A stretch of DNA of 21,090 nt, from assembly GCA_964517355.1 (NCBI GenBank), contig CAZFCK010000064.1, positions 1 through 21,090 on the forward strand, written 5' to 3'. Below, piece after piece: positions 14,718 through 21,060 of this stretch (its first letter is position 1; every line of letters starts with the position of its first letter). Both the position numbers and the translations under genes were made by a program. This stretch comes from CAZFCK01 sp964517355 (GTDB lineage: Bacteria > Desulfobacterota > Desulfovibrionia > Desulfovibrionales > Desulfovibrionaceae). The notes below the pieces were generated by a model. The model was given only the letters and a program-made list of their open reading frames with translations, did not search any database and had not been told where the DNA came from.

Positions 14718-14846
14718 TTCAACTTGTTGGTTGCGTGTGTACTATAACACTTTGTATTTGTGGAAAAATAAAGGTAGTCGAAGTCTTATGTCCGGCGTCC
14801 AGGGGCCTCCCCTGGTCGTCGTGCGGGCGCGAAAGCCCGCGACTTT
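14718..14846 (+). repeat. Family 1 repeat, copy B
   Basis: TTCAAC (14718-14723), 19 nt, TATAAC (14743-14748), an AT-rich stretch, hairpin CCAGGGG-CCT-CCCCTGG (14799-14815), TCGTCGT, and hairpin GCGGGC-GCGAAA-GCCCGC (14823-14840) then GACTTT. From about 14794 it is almost identical to 21008-21060 (one change, G to A, in the second loop). Confidence 0.88.
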
Positions 14847-14875
14847 AAAATTAGAAAGTTTGTGAAGGGGAGAGC

Positions 14876-14978
14876 GCGAGATGGGAAACCCTAGCTCTGC
14901 TGTCGCCATCCGTAAGGCGCGAAACGACCGCGCCTTACGGCTGCTGCCAACAAAGAGTTTCCCTCTCGCATTTTTTTT
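14876..14978 (+). terminator. Long hairpin with T8 tail
   Basis: Outer arms GCGAGATGGGAAAC (14876-14889) and GTTTCCCTCTCGC (14957-14969) pair with one bulge. Inside is a perfect 12-bp stem CCGTAAGGCGCG/CGCGCCTTACGG (14910-14921 and 14929-14940). Eight T follow (14971-14978). On the plus strand this looks like a terminator for a transcript starting in Family 1 copy B. It lies just beyond the minus-strand peroxiredoxin stop, so it may also stop convergent transcription. A related hairpin is at 20850-20882. Confidence 0.6.
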
Positions 14979-14999
14979 AAACGAATTTAGAAACACAGC

Positions 15000-15734
15000 C
15001 TAATCAAAAGCCATGTCCACCTTCCACTGTTCCCATACTTTGCCGACCAGATCTACGCCGGGTTTCAGCGTCGGTTTGCCGGGTTTCCATCCAGAAGGGG
15101 CCACTTGTCCGGCTTTGGTTTCGCGCACGAGCTGAAAGGCTTGGATCTGGCGCAAGGTTTCATTGACATTGCGCCCCACAGGAGGCGTCAGTACTTCGTA
15201 TCCCACAATTATCCCGTCGGGATCGATAAGAAAGCGGCCACGAACGTCCACGCCCCCTTCTTTGTCGTACACACCGTAGAGTTCACCCACCTTGCCGCCC
15301 CCGTCGGAAAGCATGGGAAAGGGGACTGTTCCCGCTGAGACCATCTTTGATAGTTCGTTGTCCACCCACATCTTATGAACAAAGATGCTGTCTGTGCTCA
15401 TGGAGAGCACCTGAACGTCCAGCTTTTCGAATTCGGGATTCTTCTCGGCGACCGCCGAGATTTCGGTGGCTCAGACAAAGGTGAAATCACCTGGATAAAA
15501 GCAGAGTGAAACCCATTTGCCAAGATAATCAGAGAGGTTGACTTTTGAAAAAGTTCCTTGGTGATAAGCGGATGCGGTAAAATCCGGTGCTTTTTGTCCG
15601 ACTTTGATCATGACTGTTTCTCCAGAAGTCTCCGGTGCCACGGCACCCTGTTCAGAGTTGTTCACAGGCTCGGGTGATTTTGCAGCTGCCGCGCTTGGTG
15701 GTTTTGAACACCCGGCGGGAATTTCATCAGGCAT
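15000..15734 (-). CDS. Selenocysteine-containing peroxiredoxin (AhpC/Prx1-like)
   Basis: Reduces hydrogen peroxide and organic peroxides. The frame has one internal TGA (15471-15473), exactly where the catalytic cysteine sits: GDFTFV-U-ATEISAVAEK, compared with DFTFVCPTE in ordinary members. Read through, the product is 244 residues with Sec at 88. Family blocks continue on both sides: VGQKAPDFTA, LSMSTDSIFVHKMW, VPFPMLSDGGGKVGELYGVY, VRGRFLIDPDG, NVNETLRQIQAFQ. A SECIS-like hairpin follows the UGA. GGAGG 6 nt before ATG 15734 fixes the start; an open frame to 15878 is not used. A 40-residue Ala/Pro/Ser/Glu-rich N-terminus precedes the fold. The usual C-terminal resolving Cys (VCP) is VAP here, and the only other cysteines are C9 and C78, so recycling must differ from classic 2-Cys enzymes. 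Confidence 0.93.
15444..15473 (-). promoter_or_regulatory. UGA selenocysteine codon and SECIS-like hairpin
   Basis: After UGA (15473-15471) come 11 nt and then CTCGGC-GGTC-GCCGAG (15459-15444), a perfect 6-bp stem with loop GGUC. In bacterial SECIS elements a short stem with a G in the first loop positions lies roughly 16-37 nt after UGA; here the loop starts 17 nt after it. GGUC is also part of the SelB-binding loop of E. coli fdhF. Confidence 0.85.
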
Positions 15735-16158
15735 GGGCAACCTCCGATGATTTTCATATTGCGATACGTGATGCATTTCCATGTGAAGTATAGACAATAT
15801 CCGCTGTATAACCGAGTTGGTCAATGAAGTCATCCTGGCTGACTGGATTTTGTAGAAAAAAGGAGAAGAGTCAGCCATGCTGACAGAAACGGGGGGTATG
15901 GCTGGATGCAGCCCACCTTGGATTTCGGTTTTGGAAATCCCCTTCCGGATTATCGGGCCTTGCCTCGCGACTGTGCCCCGGCAAAGTGCGTATGCGTTGT
16001 TGTTGCTGAAAAAACAATGTGTTAAAGAGTTTTACTTTGTGTGGAAATATTTTAGAATCAAGATGCCGGGATGATTGGAAGCAGATTGTTATGAATTTCA
16101 AGGGGAAGAGCCGGTTGCGCCCTCTGGGCATCCTTCGCGTAAAAGGAGGCGAATTGCC
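15735..16158. other. Divergent gap between the Sec-peroxiredoxin and a small exported protein
   Basis: Toward the plus-strand gene, TTTACT (16031-16036), 16 nt and TAGAAT (16053-16058) form a fair sigma-70 promoter. Toward the peroxiredoxin, TTGACC lies near 15817 with a possible TATACT further down but with poor spacing. No convincing PerR or OxyR site was seen. Open frames in the gap lack ribosome sites. Confidence 0.4.
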
Positions 16159-16665
16159 ATGGTGTTGCGCCTTGTCGCGCCTTTTGTCCTCGTGCTCCTT
16201 GTTGGCCTATGCATGCCGGCAAGGGGTGGTATGCTGCAATTGACTACGGACCTGGAAAATTTCCGTCTGGAATCCACGGATAAACTGAAGGACCTCTATA
16301 CATTGAGAGGTGTTTATATTGACAACTCAAACAGCGCCGCCACCGAAGGGGTGCAGGTTTTCATAAGCGAGATACGTACCAATGTCTTTCTGGTGAACAA
16401 CGTTCTCGATATTGTGTTCCTGTATGGGCTGCACAAGCAATACGACGACAAGCACGTCGTGGGGGAATACGCAAACACCCGCCTGCGTGAGATCTTGGAG
16501 AATTTGCGGTATGATATCGCTAAAATCGAGGATCTGGCAGTTATCCTGAAGGGGCAAGGTCAGGAAACCCTGGCCACAGATTTTTACGACTATCGGGTCA
16601 AGCTCGTTCATGTGGCGGATACGATCCGCGAAATAAACAAGATAATCACACACCCCGCAGATTAG
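16159..16665 (+). CDS. Small exported helical protein of unknown function
   Basis: AGGAGG nine bases before ATG 16159 fixes the start; the open frame upstream is not used. The 168-residue product has a signal peptide (MVLRLVAPFVLVLLVGLCMPARGG, cleaved near 22-24). The mature part is largely helical, with segments LTTDLENFRLESTDKLKDL, EGVQVFISEIRTNVFLVNNVLDIVFLYGL, VGEYANTRLREILENLRYDIAKIEDLAVILK and FYDYRVKLVHVADTIREINKII, resembling a four-helix bundle. One cysteine lies in the signal peptide and none in the mature part. It faces a convergent lytic transglycosylase gene across a repeat and is divergent from the peroxiredoxin. Not recognised. Confidence 0.85.
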   Translation: MVLRLVAPFVLVLLVGLCMPARGGMLQLTTDLENFRLESTDKLKDLYTLRGVYIDNSNSAATEGVQVFISEIRTNVFLVNNVLDIVFLYGLHKQYDDKHVVGEYANTRLREILENLRYDIAKIEDLAVILKGQGQETLATDFYDYRVKLVHVADTIREINKIITHPAD

Positions 16666-16685
16666 GGCGTGTATCTGGCTTCTTT

Positions 16686-16764
16686 AGAGCATCTAGCGCT
16701 TTTCAAGCGTGAGATGCTCTAAAGAACCTTTTTCAAAAGGTTCTTTAGCCGCCGGAGGCATTCC
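16686..16764 (-). repeat. Family 2 repeat, inverted copy between convergent genes
   Basis: 16686-16720 is the exact reverse complement of the 35-bp hairpin at 14315-14349. It is directly followed by AAAGAACCTTTT-TC-AAAAGGTTCTTT (16721-16746, perfect 12-bp arms) and AGCCGCCGGAGGCATTCC (16747-16764), the counterpart of 14230-14247. Compared with the 14.2-kb copy, about 40 bp between the two hairpins are missing and the 76-bp core is absent. As two perfect hairpins between convergent genes it may serve as a bidirectional terminator. Confidence 0.85.
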
Positions 16765-16787
16765 TTTTCAGAGTCTATGGCTCTTAT

Positions 16788-17894
16788 TTATTGCACAGTT
16801 GCGGCGCGCAGATGCTTTGCAACAGCCATGATGGTATTCACATACGTGGTGCTGTGATTATAACGGTAAAGAGCTTTGCGTTGCTGCCGTTCGCTGGTGC
16901 CGGCGTCGCGCCAGCCATGCGCGTTGAGATAATTGCCCATGCTGTGCAGAGCGTCATCCACGTCGAAAAGATTGACGATCCCATCCTGGTTGCCGTCCAC
17001 GCCGAACTTGAGGGCGTTGCTGGGCATGAACTGACAGATGCCGATGGCGCCGTATATTGAGCAGGGGATGGTGCGCGGGTCCGCTCCTTTGTTTGCGGCG
17101 TAGCGCAAAAGAGCCTTGAACTCATCGTAAGCCCAATCGGCTTTCTGGCGGGTGCGTTTCCGCAGCCATGTCAGCGCAGCGCCTTTTGGCGATTCCCGTT
17201 TGAACTCGGAGGCGAACAGGGATGGGTCGGTTGAGCGCGCCATGCAGGCCAGGGTCTGAAAGGCGGGCTGATCTCCAAGAAAGCGCCCGACACGGGTCTC
17301 AACCGTCAAAAGCCCCACGGCGACATCGGGCGTGATGCCGTATTGTTTTTGTATGTCTTTGAGCAGGGGGAGATGCTTGTTGTAAAATTCTTCGGCCTCG
17401 CTCAAACGTTCGGCCGTGAGTATGGATTTGTAGACATTGGAAACCCCTTTTTCGGGTGGAGGAGGGGGCGTGTAGCCTTTGGGCGCGGGGAGTCCCTTTT
17501 GTTTCATGAAAGCGAGCAGCTTCTCGCTGGCGTAGCCGTCCACCTCGAGGCCGTTTGTTTTTTGAAAGCCACGAATCGCGGCCCGGGTTTTGGAACCGCT
17601 GAAACCATCGGCCTTTCCAGGGGCGTATCCCAAGGACTGCAACGTACGTTGCAGTTCCCGCACAAGACCGGAGCCGTATTTCTTCACGTACAGGGAGTGC
17701 ATCTTGTGCCCCATGGCTGTGGGGGAATATGCGACGTCGGTAAAAAGCCGGGTCAATTCCTGACGGGAAAAACCATCCGCCACGAGGCGGTCAATGAGGG
17801 GGCTCCACGTGACGGCCAATGCCGGAGGGGCGCAAAAAAGCAACGTGAGTAAAATCCAACATGAAACAGTGACGGAAAAACGAATGATGCGCAT
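16788..17894 (-). CDS. Lytic murein transglycosylase, MltB family, with peptidoglycan-binding domain
   Basis: Cleaves the glycan strands of peptidoglycan to 1,6-anhydro ends in the periplasm. The 368-residue product has a signal peptide (1-27, ending PPALA), an N-terminal segment typical of MltB (29-72), a PG_binding_1 domain (about 75-133, LQRTLQSLGY, KTRAAIRGFQKTNGLEVDG), a proline linker (PPPPPP), then the catalytic domain. Catalytic Glu is E199 in LLTVETRVGRFLG; GAIGICQFMPSN and an EF-hand-like DGNQDGIVNLFDVDD also match the family. The peptidoglycan-binding domain lies between the two MltB parts instead of at an end. AAGGAG 5 nt before ATG. The distant LLFC does not make a good lipobox, so it is probably soluble. 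Confidence 0.93.
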   Translation of the reverse strand: MRIIRFSVTVSCWILLTLLFCAPPALAVTWSPLIDRLVADGFSRQELTRLFTDVAYSPTAMGHKMHSLYVKKYGSGLVRELQRTLQSLGYAPGKADGFSGSKTRAAIRGFQKTNGLEVDGYASEKLLAFMKQKGLPAPKGYTPPPPPEKGVSNVYKSILTAERLSEAEEFYNKHLPLLKDIQKQYGITPDVAVGLLTVETRVGRFLGDQPAFQTLACMARSTDPSLFASEFKRESPKGAALTWLRKRTRQKADWAYDEFKALLRYAANKGADPRTIPCSIYGAIGICQFMPSNALKFGVDGNQDGIVNLFDVDDALHSMGNYLNAHGWRDAGTSERQQRKALYRYNHSTTYVNTIMAVAKHLRAATVQ

Positions 17895-17927
17895 AAAGGC
17901 TCCTTTTCCCGGTTTGCAATGAGAAAA

Positions 17928-17994
17928 GGCCTCTTTTTCCCAAAGGGGATAAAGAGGTCTTCCCTATTTAAAAAACTACACGAGGCGTTGACAA
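17928..17994 (-). promoter_or_regulatory. Putative promoter and leader hairpin of the transglycosylase gene
   Basis: On the minus strand TTGTCA (17989-17994), 17 nt, TTAAAT (17966-17971) is a plausible promoter starting near 17959. At that point begins an imperfect 14-bp hairpin (GACCTCTTTATCCC against GGCCTCTTTTTCCC, 17928-17959) followed by TTTTC. The hairpin could be a 5' stabiliser or attenuator, or the terminator of the gene at 18041-18316 read on the same strand. Confidence 0.4.
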
Positions 17995-18040
17995 CGTGCA
18001 AGGGGGAAACGGATATAAGAGAACTATGGGCGTGAGCGAC

Positions 18041-18316
18041 TCAACTTTTGAATCGGGAGATAAAATGCTCTTTGAGCTGGCGCGTGAGAGAAAGCAGATC
18101 CTCTTTGCTTAAGGCCCCGGAAGCACGCAGCGCGCGCAGACGTTCGGTAATGGCGTCAAGATCCAGAGGCTCTTGCAGCAGGCCGCGTTCCACGCCCGCC
18201 TTGGATAAATGAGCGGCCAGCTTATCCCCCAGGGGGCGTCCATGCTTGACGGCTAGTTGCATACCCTTTTTTTTCAGGGCATTGGTCAGCGCAGTGAAGA
18301 GCAGGCGTTTATCCAT
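18041..18316 (-). CDS. Small hypothetical protein
   Basis: The 91-residue product is basic at both ends and predicted to be all helical: MDKRLLFTALTNALKKKGMQLAVKHG, GDKLAAHLSKAGVERGLL, LDAITERLRALRASGALSKEDLLSLTRQLKEHFISRF. It has no signal peptide, no membrane segment and no cysteine. The start is uncertain because no good ribosome site precedes ATG 18316; an upstream ATG at 18376 lies inside a repeat element and is less likely. Not recognised; cytoplasmic. It lies between the transglycosylase and a coiled-coil membrane protein on the same strand. Confidence 0.62.
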   Translation of the reverse strand: MDKRLLFTALTNALKKKGMQLAVKHGRPLGDKLAAHLSKAGVERGLLQEPLDLDAITERLRALRASGALSKEDLLSLTRQLKEHFISRFKS

Positions 18317-18330
18317 GGCGTTTCGTCCGG

Positions 18331-18466
18331 CTAGAGCGTTTACTGTACGATGAGTTGTTTTGAGGCGCCGCCCCAAACCCGGCCAGGGGGGAACGCCCCC
18401 CTGGATCCGCGAATATTATGTTTGGAAATGTACCTATGCCGGTAATTCAAGGTCAACATGCTCTAG
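18331..18466. repeat. Family 2-like unit bounded by CTAGAGC/GCTCTAG
   Basis: A 136-bp stretch with 7-bp terminal inverted repeats (18331-18337 and 18460-18466). Its middle holds a perfect hairpin CCAGGGGGG-AACG-CCCCCCTGG (18383-18404). The interior is unlike the 14.3-kb element; only the ends match. Its distal end supplies the TAG stop codon of the gene at 18463-19011. Confidence 0.55.
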
Positions 18467-19011
18467 GGTGCTTCCGTATTGGGGGATGGGGCGGAAGGAG
18501 AAGCCGATTTCATTTGGGGCGCTACCGGCGCAGGTGCGGATTCAGGGAGATGAGCCGCATCGCTTGCGATTGGCGTCGCATCTTGCTGAACAGCTTGGGC
18601 CATGGAGGCGAGTTCAGTTTGTAAGGCCGTCACCTTGTCCAGCAACCCGTCTCGTTCCAGAGTAACGACGTCTCGTTCGTGGACAGCCTGGTCAAGAAGG
18701 GTGGTGCATTCCTCGACCCGGGTCAGGTGTGCGGCGGCCTGCTCCCGTGCCTGGGCCAACGCGGCGTCCAGCTCTTTGATGCGCGAGGCGGCTTGATCAA
18801 GGGCTGTTGCCATTTCTTGTTGGCGGGAAGCGGCGGTCTTCTCGGCTTCCTGCAAAGGAGCGATTGCTTCTTGATGCTTTTTATTTTGCGCTTGCGTGGT
18901 CAGAAGTTCCTGTCGCAGTATGGTCTCGTTTTCGGCATTGCGCCCCGCGACATAGGCGAAGACAATGGCCGTGGCAAGAACAAGGGGCAGAAGGACAAAG
19001 TGAAAACGCAT
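18463..19011 (-). CDS. Membrane-anchored coiled-coil protein
   Basis: The 182-residue product has an N-terminal hydrophobic helix (5-22, FVLLPLVLATAIVFAYVA) that acts as an anchor or uncleaved signal, then a long coiled coil (about 25-140) rich in Glu, Ala and Gln, for example KTAASRQQEMATALDQAASRIKELDAALAQAREQ, with a single Cys in VEECTTLLDQ. The last 40 residues are Pro/Ala/Ser-rich and probably disordered. AAGGA is 9 nt before the ATG. The stop codon TAG is embedded in the motif TAGAGCAT of a repeat, so the present C-terminus may have been set by repeat insertion. No specific function can be assigned; an envelope role is likely from its neighbours. Confidence 0.8.
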   Translation of the reverse strand: MRFHFVLLPLVLATAIVFAYVAGRNAENETILRQELLTTQAQNKKHQEAIAPLQEAEKTAASRQQEMATALDQAASRIKELDAALAQAREQAAAHLTRVEECTTLLDQAVHERDVVTLERDGLLDKVTALQTELASMAQAVQQDATPIASDAAHLPESAPAPVAPQMKSASPSAPSPNTEAP

Positions 19012-19658
19012 GGCGGATTATCCTTTATTGAATGTGTGGTGCAACCTGATTGTTCGTTCGGCGAGATTTCATGACAGGCCCATTTCTCAGATTGTGCAAT
19101 CTGGCTGCGAAAAACGTAATGATTTTCCGAAAAATAATATTATCCAAACAATGATCGAATCTGGTTTTCCAGCGCGTGCTGTTTACGGAATAACATGTGC
19201 TTTCAATAAAAATTGAGTTGTGAACTGTTGCAGATGTACCTTCACTTTGCTAGGGCAAAAAAAAGAATTGTTTTCGCGATGGGGCTCATTCATTGCCCGG
19301 CGGGCTTTGCCACGTCTCATGCCGCTGGAGAGCGATGCCTCAACGATTATTTTTGTGCAATATGGTGCTGTCATGTGCAAAAACAATTATCACAGTTTAT
19401 AGTTATGTAAAGAAATTGGAAAGGGGCGAGACAAGCCCAATCAATGCGGGGGCCGTGAGACGAGATCGTTACGCATGCATGGACAGCTGTGGCTGGCGCC
19501 CGGTATTTCGGGAGATCATCTCTGATAAAGGAGTGTAAACGGCAAATGGCGTGTTCGCTTGCCGCCTTGGTCATGCATATGCTATTGATACGTAACTTGC
19601 GCAAATTATTAAAGAGAAATGATGACAATCTATTATGGCTCTATAAGGAGTGAAGGCT
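19012..19658. other. Gene-free stretch of about 640 bp
   Basis: AT-rich by comparison with the genes. It holds an inverted repeat CAGATTG-TG-CAATCTG (19088-19103) and a short GC hairpin around GCCCGGCGGGC (near 19297). Promoters for the divergent genes at 19011 and 19659 should lie here, but I see no convincing pair. Frames in it have no ribosome sites or recognisable products. Confidence 0.5.
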
Positions 19659-20561
19659 ATGCAAAGCAGGAAAACGCTTAAGCCTCGGGTTGTTGGGGCG
19701 TTGGTAATGATGTTTATGCTTGTATCCTTTGGATGCTCATGGACCGGTAGTATGTTCGGTTCAGATTCCACTCCCCAGGAAGAAAAGGTGGAGGAAGCCG
19801 AAAGCTCCGCCACACAGGAGCAGCCTGCCGATGCTTCTGCGGCTGCGCAAGACTCGCAACAGAAAACGCAATCTTCCGGTCTCGTGGCGCGTCCTGAGCG
19901 TTCGAAACCGGAAAGTCCGGCGGGCGTTGCCGCTACAGAAGCTTCACAGGAAAGAGAGGAAACAACTGAGGCAAAAACTGAGGAAAATATTCCGGTAAAT
20001 ACGCCGGAATCTTCTAGGGAAAACATTGCGACGGCAAAACCCGATCAGGGGGAAAAGACGGGAGAAGGTAAGGCGGTAAACAAGGCGGAAAACATTCCGG
20101 AAATACCGGCAAAGGGAATTGTGCCGCTGGAAAGCACCCATAAACCCGTTACCGACACAACCGGCGACATCGAATACAAAACAACGGAGGAGTTGCATCA
20201 GGCTGTCCAGGCTGCCATAGATGCCGGGAATTTTCTGGGCTATACCGACCCCTTTGACGCCTTCCCCGTCCTTGAAGGGGTTGACACCATGAGCGCAGCC
20301 TTCATTCCCGTTGACCATCCCAGGCACAAAGTTTTTTACCACGCCTTTTTTCAGCCGACAGAGCCGATTCATAAGCGCGTGTACGGCTACACGGTCATAG
20401 ACATGATCACCAATGAGGATTTCGGACATTTCGACGGCAACGCTGACGGCATCTTCGATCAAAAGACCCTGGACCCGAAAATCGTGCTGGATGATTATAT
20501 GAATGCGGCCAAAAAAGAATCAGGGGAAAAGGCGAAGGCGCCGAAAAAGCAAAAACAGTGA
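19659..20561 (+). CDS. Probable lipoprotein or exported protein of unknown function
   Basis: AAGGAG (19645-19650) lies 8 nt before ATG 19659, which is preferred to GTG 19650. The 300-residue product starts with a basic n-region and hydrophobic core (RKTLKPRVVGALVMMFMLVSFGC); the Cys at about 23 could be lipidated, although VSFGC is a poor lipobox. Residues about 30-165 are low-complexity, rich in Glu, Ala, Ser, Thr, Pro and Lys, and probably disordered. A compact C-terminal domain (about 170-285) follows, with EELHQAVQAAIDAGNFLGYTDP, FIPVDHPRHKVFYHAFFQP and an acidic loop DGNADGIFD that looks like a calcium-type loop. The end is lysine-rich (KAKAPKKQKQ). Not recognised. It appears to be monocistronic. 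Confidence 0.85.
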   Translation: MQSRKTLKPRVVGALVMMFMLVSFGCSWTGSMFGSDSTPQEEKVEEAESSATQEQPADASAAAQDSQQKTQSSGLVARPERSKPESPAGVAATEASQEREETTEAKTEENIPVNTPESSRENIATAKPDQGEKTGEGKAVNKAENIPEIPAKGIVPLESTHKPVTDTTGDIEYKTTEELHQAVQAAIDAGNFLGYTDPFDAFPVLEGVDTMSAAFIPVDHPRHKVFYHAFFQPTEPIHKRVYGYTVIDMITNEDFGHFDGNADGIFDQKTLDPKIVLDDYMNAAKKESGEKAKAPKKQKQ

Positions 20562-20931
20562 TGCTTGGCCGCCGATAACGCCGCACCCGGAGCACTGGGG
20601 CGCGCTTTCAGGTTGTTTGCGGTGGCGGGCAAAAACCTTTTCAGGGTTGATACCTTCTGTTGATTATGCCAGTTCCTGTTCATGGTCTCGGAATAAAGCA
20701 TCTTTTGCCGCATTGCAGGGGGAATTGCACGGCTTGGAACAATGCCAGAGTCAGTATGGTATCTATTTGATATTGTAAAATTTAAAGTTGAGGCCAACAT
20801 GGTATTTGGAAAGGGGGTCCGGGGGGAGAACCCTTTTCAAAATCTTAAGCCCTAAGGCGCGATAGGACCGCGCCCTTTGGGGATGAAGATGGCGGCGCTG
20901 GTTTCCCCCCGGATAGTTTCACATCTTAATC
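20562..20931. other. Gene-free stretch with hairpins
   Basis: No supported gene. It contains a hairpin with arms AAAGGG/CCCTTT (around 20812-20836) and an imperfect stem CCCTAAGGCGCG against CGCGCCCTTTGGG (20850-20882) that resembles the inner stem at 14910-14940, suggesting a third dispersed module. Confidence 0.5.
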
Positions 20932-21060
20932 TCGACTTTCTGAGTGTAATATGTGCTATAACATCATGTATTTGTTTAAAAATTAGGGATTATGAAGGTC
21001 GTTTTTCGGCGTCCAGGGGCCTCCCCTGGTCGTCGTGCGGGCACGAAAGCCCGCGACTTT
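20932..21060 (+). repeat. Family 1 repeat, copy C
   Basis: TCGACT (20932-20937), 19 nt, TATAAC (20957-20962), AT-rich stretch, hairpin CCAGGGG-CCT-CCCCTGG (21013-21029), hairpin GCGGGC-ACGAAA-GCCCGC (21037-21054), GACTTT and then a T-rich tail to 21075. The T-rich tail makes the second hairpin a reasonable Rho-independent terminator on the plus strand. Confidence 0.88.

Noticed and set aside
14608..14865. Plus-strand open frame within the repeat region
   Set aside because: It crosses Family 1 copy B, which is conserved as DNA structure and not as a reading frame; no ribosome site.
15775..15830. PerR-type operator upstream of the peroxiredoxin
   Set aside because: The TATACAG/GTCTATA dyad matches only partly and does not fit the PerR box well enough to call.
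15471..15878. Peroxiredoxin as a pseudogene or two split genes
   Set aside because: The only interruption is a UGA at the catalytic codon, with a SECIS-like hairpin behind it and intact family sequence on both sides; read-through as selenocysteine explains everything.
15735..15878. Longer peroxiredoxin start at 15878
   Set aside because: There is no ribosome site there, whereas GGAGG sits 6 nt before ATG 15734.
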